A stretch of 15,819 nucleotides of DNA from JBNGDW01 sp049975325 (GCA_049975325.1 JBNGDW010000034.1:1-15819), one strand, 5' to 3'. Shown: positions 1-8,119, counted from the stretch's first letter. Notes: a model not told the origin generated them from the sequence alone. Translations and numbers: made by a program.

Positions 1-290
1 GGATAAATCAAATCCGGGTCTTCTATCTGATCAGTATTTGCTCGATAAATTATGGGCCACTGGAAGGGATCATTATAGATTTCCGGATAGCTTGAGATAG
101 TCCACAGGCATTCGCCTTTATAGACTTTCCATGTGGTAGGTAAGCCACGAGGTATCTTAAATATTTGTCCGGGATAGATTAGGTCTGGATCTTTAATCTG
201 GTCTCTATTTGCACGATAGATTATGCCCCATTGAGCTGGATCATTGTAGATATGCTCATATCCTGAGATAATCCAGAGGCATTCACCTTT
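1..290 (-). repeat. Two tandem LysM-coding repeat units
   Basis: Two units of 40 codons lie at 290-171 and 119-1 on the minus strand, with no insertion or deletion between them. By direct count, 32 of 40 residues are identical (KGECLW, ISxY, IYNDP, QW, IIYRAN, DQI, DPDLIYP). The linker between them is about 17 residues. The close match suggests a fairly recent internal duplication or strong constraint. The second unit is cut by the window edge. Confidence 0.85.
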
Positions 291-854
291 GACAACCTCG
301 TGTTCATCTTCATAGTATTTTGGACGAGCTGCGATAAGGTCACTTTGCAATTTTTCAATTCTTCTGTCTGTTTGAGCAAGCTGATCTCTAAAATCAGGGG
401 CTTTGGCGACCTTTTCTTCTTTCATAGCTTCGTAGTCACCAACAAAATCGTTGATCTCGTCTTTATGGGCATACAGCTCAGAATTTGACAATTCATCATA
501 ATAATCCAGTTGTGCATTTACCTCATCAAGTTTTTTTTGGAATTCAGCAAGTTCTTCTGCAGTGATTCCCAATTCAGCCATTATTTTGTTATACAAGGCC
601 TCATATTCAGCGTCGATTTTCTGGATACGTGCCTGTAGGTCAGCGATTTTCTGTTCATTTTCTTGTATTGCTGCACGTGCGTCCGCTTCTCGCTGTTGCC
701 ACATCATCAATTCATTCTCAAGCTCTTGCCAGTACTGTTCCCGCTCCTCTTTTGACAGATCGTTGTACTCTTCTTCACTCAAGTAGCGAACTTCACCCAA
801 AAGGGATAGGGGGACAAATAAAACGACCAATGTTAGTATAAAGTACTTTTTCAT
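1..854 (-). CDS. Secreted coiled-coil protein with tandem LysM domains (3' end cut)
   Basis: The gene runs off the left edge; 284 codons are visible. Residues 1-20 form a signal peptide (KK, a hydrophobic stretch, then SLLG). Residues about 22-175 are rich in Glu, Lys, Gln and Leu with heptad-like spacing, so a long coiled coil is likely. Two LysM domains follow, at about 187-236 and 244 onward; each has the core GECLW, then IYNDP, QW, IIYRAN and DPDLIYP. LysM domains bind the glycan of peptidoglycan, so this is probably a periplasmic wall-binding protein (inference). Two ATGs stand side by side (857-855 and 854-852), overlapping the TGA of the upstream lipoprotein gene. I chose the second because GGAGG then sits 4 nt upstream rather than 1. 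Translational coupling to the lipoprotein gene is likely. More LysM copies or another domain may lie beyond the edge. Confidence 0.88.
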   Translation of the reverse strand, partial: MKKYFILTLVVLFVPLSLLGEVRYLSEEEYNDLSKEEREQYWQELENELMMWQQREADARAAIQENEQKIADLQARIQKIDAEYEALYNKIMAELGITAEELAEFQKKLDEVNAQLDYYDELSNSELYAHKDEINDFVGDYEAMKEEKVAKAPDFRDQLAQTDRRIEKLQSDLIAARPKYYEDEHEVVKGECLWIISGYEHIYNDPAQWGIIYRANRDQIKDPDLIYPGQIFKIPRGLPTTWKVYKGECLWTISSYPEIYNDPFQWPIIYRANTDQIEDPDLIY

Positions 855-1123
855 CATTCCTCCCCGGGATACCCTTCTTCTCTTAACTGGTTTTTATATT
901 CTTGGAGACTCTCTAATTCTGCCTCTTTCTGTGCCAGCTCTTTTTCTAATGCCTTAATCTGAGCATTCTGTGCCGCTACCTGCTCCTCGAGATTCAATGC
1001 AGTCGCTTTTACTTCTTCTATCTGTGTCTTAGTAACAGGTGGTGGTGGAGGTGCGCAACACCCTACAACAAGCACCATTGCAAGCAGACTGAATCCGATT
1101 AGACTCAAATATGTCTTTTTCAT
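854..1123 (-). CDS. Small coiled-coil lipoprotein
   Basis: A protein of 89 residues. A KK start, a hydrophobic stretch and the lipobox VVGC put the lipidated cysteine at 22, followed by a second Cys (23), Ala and five prolines (25-29). Residues 33-82 are a Glu/Lys/Gln/Leu/Ala-rich helix with heptad character, probably a coiled coil. I recognise no named family. It resembles small Lpp-like or spacer lipoproteins only in architecture. AAGGAG lies 5 nt upstream of the ATG. A consensus-perfect promoter lies 45 bp upstream, and the stop overlaps the start of the LysM gene (ATGATG), so the two form a two-gene unit. A role in tethering the outer membrane to peptidoglycan together with the LysM protein is inference. 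There is no lysine at the very C-terminus of the kind that links E. coli Lpp to the wall. Confidence 0.85.
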   Translation of the reverse strand: MKKTYLSLIGFSLLAMVLVVGCCAPPPPPVTKTQIEEVKATALNLEEQVAAQNAQIKALEKELAQKEAELESLQEYKNQLREEGYPGEE

Positions 1124-1167
1124 ATCTGCTCCTTTCTACCGTTTTACCAAAATAAGAATATGCTGAA

Positions 1168-1196
1168 ATTATATGTCAAGTTTTTTCTTTTGTCAA
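1168..1196 (-). promoter_or_regulatory. Consensus-perfect sigma-70-type promoter for the lipoprotein-LysM pair
   Basis: On the minus strand TTGACA (1196-1191), a 17-nt spacer and TATAAT (1173-1168) match the consensus at all 12 positions. A second TTGACA (1179-1174) sits directly against the -10. Transcription would start near 1161, giving a leader of about 38 nt that holds the AAGGAG site. The rest of the 1124-1225 gap is AT-rich; I see no clear terminator for the upstream surA gene in it. Confidence 0.85.
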
Positions 1197-1225
1197 AATT
1201 TATTTTTCCATCAAAGAATTTATTC

Positions 1226-2467
1226 TCAGTAAACTTTTACATAGATTTCTTCTTTAAGCTTCTCTATCCAATCTGCAAGTGCCTTTTGCTGTTTTTCCTG
1301 GAGCACAAGAAGTTCAATCTGATCTGCAATTTCATCATAGGTATACGGTTGTGGGTCCAGGAGGCCCATATGTTTCACTATATAAAAGTTGCTCTGGATT
1401 TCTATTACATCTGAAAATTCGTTTGGGTTTAGCTTATCTATTACATCATTAAAACAGGGAACTTGAGACAGGCGGTCTACTGGATATTCTTCCACAAAAA
1501 ATGAGTCGCTATATTCTTCGGCAAGTTGGATAAAATCTGCACCGGTTTGTAGTTTTTGATAGATGCTATCGATTCTTGCCTGTGCCCGAGAAATATCTTC
1601 TTCGTCTACTTCCAGAGGAATTAGTATATGGTGAGCATGGATTTCATCATCTCTTTTATCGTCTACTCTGATAATGTGATAGCCAAATTCTGTAAGAACA
1701 GGCTCGCTAATTTCTCCGATGTCAAGTGAGAATGCAACATCTTCGAATGGTTTTATCATAGTTCCTGAAGAGAAATAGCCCAGGTCTCCACCCTGCGGGG
1801 CGGTGGGGCAAGCAGAATATTGGCGCGCCAGGTCCTCAAAATTTTCCCCTTCTACTAATTTTCTTCTAATTTCCTGGGCTTTCTGGAGTGTCTCCTCTTC
1901 TTTAGCCTTATCTGGCTGAGGAGAGACAACAATATAGGCGAACTTTGCCCTTTGGGGCTTCATTGGGAGACTGTCTTTATATGTCTCATAATATTGTTGT
2001 TTTTCATACTCAGAAACCCTGATATTATGAAATGCTTCTTGCTGGATAAGGGCTTCTTTAATAAAATTCTTCCGTATCTCCTCTCTATACTGGTTTCGCA
2101 ATTCCTCTTCAGTAAGTCCTTCCTGACGCAAGGCTGCCAAAAAGCTTTCCTGTGATGGAAAATTTGCAATAAGCTGCTCCATAATCTGTTCAAGCCTCAT
2201 TTCCACAAGGGTTTCATCCGCGGTAATACCTTCTTGTCGTGCTTTTTCCATAATCAGTGCATCTTCGATTAGGATTTGCAGCGCTTCTTCTTTGGTAATC
2301 TTATAAGGTTGCTGAGGATTAGCATTCCAGTTATTATAAAATTCCTCTACTTCAGATGTTAAAATAATTTGCTCGCCTACCATTGCCGCTATGCCATCTA
2401 CTTCTTCTGCGGCAAGAGTAATGCTGACAGAAAATATAAATATAAGGCACACTAAAACCTTTTTCAT
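1226..2467 (-). CDS. SurA-like periplasmic chaperone / peptidyl-prolyl isomerase, two parvulin domains
   Basis: A protein of 413 residues, close to E. coli SurA (428). Residues 1-20 are a signal peptide ending TLAA. About 21-165 is the SurA N-terminal chaperone domain (VDGIAAMVGEQIILTSEVE is typical). Parvulin-like domain 1 is at about 172-268 and has GGDLGYF (227-232), an FEDVAF segment and EFGYHIIRV. Domain 2 is at about 275-368 and opens with HAHHILI. The C-terminal helix and strand (about 375-413) complete the chaperone core. The family escorts unfolded outer-membrane proteins across the periplasm. Domain 1 has AYIVV where the family usually has a His-Ile-Leu start, while domain 2 keeps HHILI but lacks the GGDLG core, so isomerase activity is doubtful. 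AAAGGA lies 4 nt before the ATG. It is third of three related genes, 33 bp after the previous one. The surA symbol is withheld because three paralogues compete for it. Confidence 0.88.
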   Translation of the reverse strand: MKKVLVCLIFIFSVSITLAAEEVDGIAAMVGEQIILTSEVEEFYNNWNANPQQPYKITKEEALQILIEDALIMEKARQEGITADETLVEMRLEQIMEQLIANFPSQESFLAALRQEGLTEEELRNQYREEIRKNFIKEALIQQEAFHNIRVSEYEKQQYYETYKDSLPMKPQRAKFAYIVVSPQPDKAKEEETLQKAQEIRRKLVEGENFEDLARQYSACPTAPQGGDLGYFSSGTMIKPFEDVAFSLDIGEISEPVLTEFGYHIIRVDDKRDDEIHAHHILIPLEVDEEDISRAQARIDSIYQKLQTGADFIQLAEEYSDSFFVEEYPVDRLSQVPCFNDVIDKLNPNEFSDVIEIQSNFYIVKHMGLLDPQPYTYDEIADQIELLVLQEKQQKALADWIEKLKEEIYVKVY

Positions 2468-2500
2468 ACATTCCTTTCTTTGATTATAGATTCAGACTTA

Positions 2501-3304
2501 TCAATAGATTTTTACAGTATATTGAATCTGGAGTGTATCTAATACATTTTCCAAAAAGGCGGTTCGTTTATTTTCAAGAATAGAGGCACGCAAGGAGTCT
2601 CTGATCTCAGCAAATGGTATAGGACGCTCTTCTAGTATTATGTCAAGTAGTTGTACGATCTTCAAACCTTCTTCATCTTGAAAGATGCGTATATTCCACT
2701 TTTTCAATCCAGAGAGGAAGTTCCAGAATGATGGCTCAACATCTTCTCTGCTCACGGTTCTTGCCCCATAACCTTCTCCCAACTGCCTTGCTACTGTATA
2801 GAAAGCCTCTCCCTGATTGAAAAGGGTGATAGCTGAATCTGCAACAGTCCAATTTGGGACTGTAAACTGTTGAATTCTATACAAAGTTACTGGTTTTTTA
2901 TATGAGTTTCTTTGTAGGTTGTAATGTGAAAAGACCTCATCTTCTGTAACTGTTAACTTTTTTAACTCTTGAGTGAGCAATTCGTTTGCCAGGATGATTT
3001 TTTGGGCATATAAAATATTAAATTTTACATCATCTTGTTTATCCAATCCCCTCTTTTTTGCTTCTTTAGCCAGGAGGGTAATCTCTATCCAGTCTTCAAT
3101 AACTGCTTGTTTTTTTTCTTTTGATAGCATTTCCCATTCTTCTTCGGTAAATAATTTGCGGAGTTCGGACTCATAAAGGTATTCATCATCTACTTGAGCG
3201 ACAATCCTGTCCTTCTCAGGTTTCTCATCTTTTGCACAGTTTGAGAAGGATAACAGAATAATGAGTACGAGAAATGGAATAAGCCATTTATAAATTTTCA
3301 TCAT
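2501..3304 (-). CDS. SurA/PpiC-like lipoprotein with a degenerate parvulin region
   Basis: A protein of 267 residues. A hydrophobic N-terminus ends in LSFSNC with Cys23, which I read as a lipobox although Asn at -1 is unusual. Residues about 33-135 match a SurA N-terminal domain: IVAQVDDEYLYESEL, then helices with VIEDWIEITLLAKEAKKRG. The central region (about 139-222) sits where a parvulin domain should be but has no GGDLG core and no His-Ile-Leu start; only the EEGLKIVQLLD strand recalls the domain's last strand. The C-terminus (about 230-267) is the closing helix plus strand, ending TVKIY. It is probably a membrane-tethered holdase or chaperone without isomerase activity (inference). The start overlaps the previous gene by 17 bp (14 bp if the second ATG at 3301 is used), and I see no good Shine-Dalgarno site, so translational coupling is likely. 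Confidence 0.8.
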   Translation of the reverse strand: MMKIYKWLIPFLVLIILLSFSNCAKDEKPEKDRIVAQVDDEYLYESELRKLFTEEEWEMLSKEKKQAVIEDWIEITLLAKEAKKRGLDKQDDVKFNILYAQKIILANELLTQELKKLTVTEDEVFSHYNLQRNSYKKPVTLYRIQQFTVPNWTVADSAITLFNQGEAFYTVARQLGEGYGARTVSREDVEPSFWNFLSGLKKWNIRIFQDEEGLKIVQLLDIILEERPIPFAEIRDSLRASILENKRTAFLENVLDTLQIQYTVKIY

Positions 3305-4637
3305 AGATTTCTACTGTAATATCATATTTATTCTTAGCATTATCCACCCATCGGACAAATTTTTCGTTTCTAAGCCTAAGTACTATCTGGTCTTTTACGC
3401 GAGCAAGAGGTTTTATTTTTCCGCCTTCTTTGAATTCTTCTTTGTGGTTAGAGTAATACTCTTCGATTTCCTCATTGGTTGGTTCTATATCTGGAAGAAT
3501 TTTATCGTAATATATCCTGTTAACTACAAAATTTTCCCAATTCTTATTGAGTTCTTCTTCCTGTGCTTCCCACTGTGTTAGAAAAGATGGCAAAGTATCA
3601 ACCCCCGCCTCTATAGCATATCTATAAAGGAATTCTTGTAGTGCAAGCTGTTGGACCATATTATTCAGATTTTTCATGTCAATTTCTGCCAAGCGGTCCA
3701 CTGGATATATCTGTAGCAAATATTTATGAATCGTATCATAAGTCAGCGTATAATCATTTAGAGTAGCAACAATTTCATCAGCGTATTTTTCTGGGCTATC
3801 AGAAGAAATGGCTTGTTGCAATGTATTATCATAAATCGTAATATTTGCAATTAGTGAATCGATATAGTCGTTAACATATGTGCCCTGTTTTTGACCTTCC
3901 AGTTTATGGCCAAGTTTTTCCTTTACTTCTTCCAATGTAGGGTCGGGGTAGCGTTTAAAGATATAATAGCCATAAGGTGTAGAGATTGGTGAGGTATAAG
4001 AGGCTATCGGGAGCTCAAGTATGTTGGTTCCGATCAGTTCATCCACTGTTTTTTGATCGATGAGCTCTGGTTCCTCGCTTGAAGGAAGATATTCATCAGG
4101 AGTAAATTTTTTCACCACTTTCTCAAATTCTTCACCCTGTTCAAGCTGGGCATAGGCTTCTTCTATCTGTTGTTTTGCCTTTGCAGAATCACTATCTTCG
4201 ATCGGGACAAATATCGTTTTTATCTTTATCTGGGGATTCTCTGCTAAATAGTTCTCATAATCTTCATCTGTTAATGCTCCTGCCTTGGTAAGCTTTTCTT
4301 GAATAAAGATATTTGCCAGAAGCGACTTCTTTACTTCGTTTTTCTGCCATTCAAACTCTTCTATATACTCTGGATTATCGAAAGCACTTTCTTCTTCCGC
4401 GTATATCTTCAAGATTTTTTCATTAATAAGATCTTGCAATACAAGCCGCCTATCCTTGTCAGTAAGTTCTATTCCATACTCCTGCGCAAGCCTGTCTATA
4501 TCGGCAGATGTAATAGGTTCACCATTAACTTTCGCGAGAATAACTTCTTTGTCTGAGATTATAAAGTTGTTGATAATGATGAGCGCAGCACAGACTAAGA
4601 CAATAACGACGAGAATAATTTTTGTTGGTTTTTTCAT
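3288..4637 (-). CDS. Membrane-anchored SurA/PpiD-like chaperone
   Basis: A protein of 449 residues. One transmembrane segment (about 7-28) follows a short Lys-rich cytoplasmic tip, so the bulk faces the periplasm, as in PpiD. Residues about 31-135 are a SurA-type N-terminal domain (VILAKVNGEPITSADIDRL). About 138-230 is a parvulin-like domain with the usual helix (LEQGEEFEKVVKKF) and last strand (TPYGYYIFKRY), but it lacks both the His-Ile-Leu start (IKTIFVP instead) and the GGDLG core. The remaining residues, about 270-449, include a second chaperone-like segment (DEIVATLNDYTLTYDTI at about 287-303) and the closing strand TVEIY. The likely role is a periplasmic folding factor at the inner membrane. 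AAGGAG lies 5 nt before the ATG. It is the first of the three-gene chaperone run, 37 bp after mfd, with its end overlapping the next gene. Confidence 0.82.
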   Translation of the reverse strand: MKKPTKIILVVIVLVCAALIIINNFIISDKEVILAKVNGEPITSADIDRLAQEYGIELTDKDRRLVLQDLINEKILKIYAEEESAFDNPEYIEEFEWQKNEVKKSLLANIFIQEKLTKAGALTDEDYENYLAENPQIKIKTIFVPIEDSDSAKAKQQIEEAYAQLEQGEEFEKVVKKFTPDEYLPSSEEPELIDQKTVDELIGTNILELPIASYTSPISTPYGYYIFKRYPDPTLEEVKEKLGHKLEGQKQGTYVNDYIDSLIANITIYDNTLQQAISSDSPEKYADEIVATLNDYTLTYDTIHKYLLQIYPVDRLAEIDMKNLNNMVQQLALQEFLYRYAIEAGVDTLPSFLTQWEAQEEELNKNWENFVVNRIYYDKILPDIEPTNEEIEEYYSNHKEEFKEGGKIKPLARVKDQIVLRLRNEKFVRWVDNAKNKYDITVEIYDENL

Positions 4638-4674
4638 CCTATCTCCTTCTTAAAAGGGATGCATTGCATCGCTT

Positions 4675-7600
4675 TTACGGATTTATTAAAATTTTAAGCA
4701 TTTTAATACCAAGATTGAAATTATTTTTATGGGTGTCAAATTTCTTATTTGGATGAGCGATAATCCGAAGTCCGGTAGTTTGCGAAAATGAAATCAAATC
4801 ATCTTTGATCGCGGTAAGTTTTTTTATCTGCTCTTTCCCAATATTTACCTGTTCCATATCTATTTTTATACCACTTTTGCCGAGATATACAGATTTAATT
4901 TTTGAATTTTCAGCCAGTAGATTCACTTTATAATATGAGAAAACATTTTGGGCTGGGATAGGCAAGGTGCCGAATCGGTCTCTCATTTCATTTTTCAGCG
5001 AGTCAATCTGAGATTCTGTCTTGGCACTGTTTAGTTTTCTATAAAATTCCAATCTAAATGTTTCGTTAGCAATGTAGTCATCAGGAAAGAAATACGGGAT
5101 TTCGCATTGTACCTTTGGTTTTCTTCGTTCAACATCAAATGTATCTTTTTGTTCACCCGTCTGGATTTTTTCGATTGTACTTTTTAGGATTTGATTATAA
5201 AAGCTTAACCCGATGGTATTCATCACTCCATGTTGTTTAATACCAAGCAGATTTCCGGCTCCTCTGATTTCGAGATCACGCATTGCAATATTTAAACCTG
5301 AACCGAGTGATTGATGCTGTGCTATAGTTTTAGCCCGTTTCTGAGCATTATCCGTTGTATTTTCTGACATGAGCAGGTAGGCGTATGCTTGATGACTTGA
5401 TCTTCCGACTCGTCCTCGCAGTTGATAGAGTTGGGCGAGACCGAAGCGTTCTGCATTATCGATTATAATAGTATTTGCTGTTGGAATATCGAGCCCAGAT
5501 TCTATAATAGAGGTACAGACCAGCACATCGAACTCATGATGATAAAAATCCAGCATAATCTTCTCTAATTCATGCCCTATCATCTTAGCATGGGCAACCT
5601 GAAAACGGATATCAGGCATCCTTTTTTTCAGCTTTTCAGCAACTGTATAGATTGTTTCTATTCGATTGTGTACAAAGAAAACCTGTCCAGCCCGATTGAT
5701 TTCGCGACGAATCGCTGACTCAATCATCTTGATATCATAGGGAATAATAGCGGTTCGTATGGGTAGTCGATTTTCTGGAGGAGTAGTCATAATTGTCATA
5801 TCTTTCACGCCGGAGAGAGCCATATTGAGAGTTCGCGGTATGGGTGTTGCTGAGAGAAGGAGTACATCAGCGTTTGGTTGCAATGCCTTGAGCTTTTCTT
5901 TGTGTCTTACACCAAAACGATGTTCTTCATCAATGATAATCAAACCGAGGTCTTTAAACTGGATATCGTCTGAAAATAGGCGATGGGTACCAATCAAAAT
6001 ATCCACCTCACCAAAACGGAGTTTATCAATGATAGTTTTTTGGGTCTTTGGTCGCACAAAACGGCTTAACATTTCGATAGTTATCGGATAATCTTTGAGC
6101 CGTTCAGAAAATATAAGATAATGTTGCTCCGCCAATACAGTGGTTGGAGCAACTAAAGCCACCTGTTTACTGTCCATCACAGCCTTGAAAGCAGCACGAA
6201 TTGCAACTTCTGTTTTACCAAATCCAACATCTCCACACAAAAGTCTTTCCATTGGTATTTGAGATTCCATATCCTTTTTTATCTCTTCAGTTGCCTTGAT
6301 CTGGTCTGGTGTGTCTTCATAGATAAAGGATTGCTCAAGCTGTTTTTGCCATTCAGTATCTTGAGAGAAGGGGTATCCCTTTGCCAGCTGACGCTTAGCA
6401 TATAGATAAACAAGCTCCTCTGCGATATCTTCTACATCTTTTTGGATTCTATCTTTTGTCTTTTGCCACCGTGTGCCTCCAATCCTATGGATTTCAGGCA
6501 CAACCCCATCTTGGGCAACAAATTTGGAAACAAGATTTAATTGGTCTGTGGGTACATAGATTTTATCTCCATCTGCGTATCGGATTGCAATAGCGTCTAT
6601 GATTGTAGGGGTATCTGCCTTGTTTGTAGCACTAATTTTCACCTTTTCTATGCCTTGATATATGCCAATTCCGTAGTCTATATGGACAATGTAATCCCCG
6701 TGGTTCAGGCTCTCATAATCTTCCAGTGCTTCTGTCTTACTGAAATGTGTGGTGCGGCGTCTATTTCGGTAGCGATTAAAAATTTCGTGGTCGGTAAAAA
6801 CTGCGAGCCTTGCTTCTTCAAAGATAAATCCATTGTGAAACACACCAACATGGAAATGAATATTATTGCCCACCGGATTGAGAAGCTCTTGCATTCGACG
6901 ACTCTGACTTCTGGTATCTGATTGCAGGAAAATCGTGTAATTCTCTTTTTGCAGATGAGAAAGTCTAGATTTCAGAAGCGGAATATTACCATTAAAATTC
7001 ATTTGAGAAATTATAGGCATGTGAATAGATGGGACAGAGAAATCATAGTAAGAGGTGGTAAGATAGGCAGATGGAAATCTATCCAATTTTGTGTTCGTAT
7101 AAGGCATGAAGAGTTCTGCTGGCTTTGGCAAATACTTTATATCAGCTCGCTTGCATCTTTCCTCGTAATATTTTTGGGTCTCATCCCCGAGATGCTGCTC
7201 TCCGAGGGGAAAATCTTGAAATTCATCGAACACTACATAAGTGTCTTTAGATGAGAAATAATGGGCAAAAGATGCAGTTTTTGCCAGAATCTTTGACATA
7301 TCCTGTTCGATTCCTTCATAGAACCCGTGAGTAGAGATTTTTTCGGCAAAAAATGAATCTATAGGATTAGAGAGATCTTTAAGCGAAAATTCTTTAAATG
7401 GATAAACTTGTATGCTTGATTCTTGCTTATCTGAGAATGAGCATTGTGTGCTGAGGGAAAAAGGTCGGATGGATACGATTTCGTCGCCGAAGAATTCAAT
7501 TCGGTATGGGGTTTCATACTGGGGGCTGAATACATCCAGAATGCCACCTCGTTTACTTATTTCTCCGGGGCGGGTTACCATACTGGTGTGAGTATAACCA

Positions 7601-8082
7601 CATGCCACAAGAGATTCGACGAGTTGGTCAAGTCCATATTCTCTTCCTGTATGTAGAGTAAGGAGATGTCGTCCCAGCATATCAGGATGATTGATTGTTC
7701 GTAAAACCTCCTTTAAAGAAACGAGATAGATACCCTTTTTGCCTGAAAGTGCAGCACCCAATGTCCTACTTCGCTGAATAATGCAGTCGAGATGAGGGGA
7801 AAACTCTTCGTAAGGAAGAAGCTCATAATCTGGCAGGAAATAAACAAAATTCTTTCCCATCAGGATGTTGAGATCATCCACTGTATCCTGGGCAGAGGAG
7901 CCAGATAATGTTACAAAGAGGACTTTTTTACCTGTATTCGCAAAAAGATGTGCAAGAAGAAGGGATTTGGCAGATGACATAAGCCCATATACATGCACAG
8001 AGCCGTTGTCTTTTACATGTTGTTCAAATTTTTTAAGTTTACTTGAATCCTCTAAGGCAGGTAATAAAGTTTTATACAACAT
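4675..8082 (-). CDS. mfd: Mfd, transcription-repair coupling factor
   Basis: The protein is 1135 residues from this ATG (E. coli Mfd has 1148). Mfd is a cytoplasmic ATP-driven translocase that removes RNA polymerase stalled at DNA damage and recruits UvrA. Domains in order are: a UvrB-like region (about 1-230, with LPDYELLPYEEFSP and TRPGEISKRGGILDVF); a CarD-like RNA-polymerase-binding domain (about 450-560, HGDYIVHIDYGIGIYQG); helicase domain 1 with Walker A GDVGFGKT (617-624) and DEEH (718-721); helicase domain 2 with SGLDIPTANTIII and RGRVGR (about 885); and a C-terminal TRCF domain (about 980-1100, FPDDYI, ETFRLEFYRKL, DRFGTLP). Everything needed for activity appears present. A TTG directly upstream (8085) could also serve as start. 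No strong Shine-Dalgarno site is visible. It lies 123 bp after the HTH-IIA gene and 37 bp before the chaperone run. Confidence 0.97.
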   Translation of the reverse strand: MLYKTLLPALEDSSKLKKFEQHVKDNGSVHVYGLMSSAKSLLLAHLFANTGKKVLFVTLSGSSAQDTVDDLNILMGKNFVYFLPDYELLPYEEFSPHLDCIIQRSRTLGAALSGKKGIYLVSLKEVLRTINHPDMLGRHLLTLHTGREYGLDQLVESLVACGYTHTSMVTRPGEISKRGGILDVFSPQYETPYRIEFFGDEIVSIRPFSLSTQCSFSDKQESSIQVYPFKEFSLKDLSNPIDSFFAEKISTHGFYEGIEQDMSKILAKTASFAHYFSSKDTYVVFDEFQDFPLGEQHLGDETQKYYEERCKRADIKYLPKPAELFMPYTNTKLDRFPSAYLTTSYYDFSVPSIHMPIISQMNFNGNIPLLKSRLSHLQKENYTIFLQSDTRSQSRRMQELLNPVGNNIHFHVGVFHNGFIFEEARLAVFTDHEIFNRYRNRRRTTHFSKTEALEDYESLNHGDYIVHIDYGIGIYQGIEKVKISATNKADTPTIIDAIAIRYADGDKIYVPTDQLNLVSKFVAQDGVVPEIHRIGGTRWQKTKDRIQKDVEDIAEELVYLYAKRQLAKGYPFSQDTEWQKQLEQSFIYEDTPDQIKATEEIKKDMESQIPMERLLCGDVGFGKTEVAIRAAFKAVMDSKQVALVAPTTVLAEQHYLIFSERLKDYPITIEMLSRFVRPKTQKTIIDKLRFGEVDILIGTHRLFSDDIQFKDLGLIIIDEEHRFGVRHKEKLKALQPNADVLLLSATPIPRTLNMALSGVKDMTIMTTPPENRLPIRTAIIPYDIKMIESAIRREINRAGQVFFVHNRIETIYTVAEKLKKRMPDIRFQVAHAKMIGHELEKIMLDFYHHEFDVLVCTSIIESGLDIPTANTIIIDNAERFGLAQLYQLRGRVGRSSHQAYAYLLMSENTTDNAQKRAKTIAQHQSLGSGLNIAMRDLEIRGAGNLLGIKQHGVMNTIGLSFYNQILKSTIEKIQTGEQKDTFDVERRKPKVQCEIPYFFPDDYIANETFRLEFYRKLNSAKTESQIDSLKNEMRDRFGTLPIPAQNVFSYYKVNLLAENSKIKSVYLGKSGIKIDMEQVNIGKEQIKKLTAIKDDLISFSQTTGLRIIAHPNKKFDTHKNNFNLGIKMLKILINP

Positions 8083-8110
8083 CAAAATACCAAAAACAAT
8101 TTGTTTTACC

Positions 8111-8119
8111 TGTGGATAA
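8111..8119 (-). promoter_or_regulatory. Perfect DnaA-box sequence upstream of mfd
   Basis: The minus strand reads TTATCCACA, an exact match to the classical E. coli DnaA box, 29 bp upstream of the mfd ATG. It is single: I found no cluster of further boxes nearby. It could be a DnaA-responsive control site for mfd or a chance match. Confidence 0.4.

Noticed and set aside
300..841. Short plus-strand open frames at the left end
   Set aside because: They lie opposite the LysM/coiled-coil gene, which is better supported by its signal peptide, domains and linkage.
5759..6091. 110-codon open frame on the plus strand within mfd
   Set aside because: Antisense to the helicase core of Mfd; composition reflects the opposite coding strand.
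6541..6921. 126-codon open frame on the plus strand within mfd
   Set aside because: Antisense to the CarD-like region of Mfd; its translation has no domain-like character.
8111..8119. DnaA box as part of a replication origin
   Set aside because: Only one box, no cluster, and no dnaA, dnaN, gidA or rpmH nearby.
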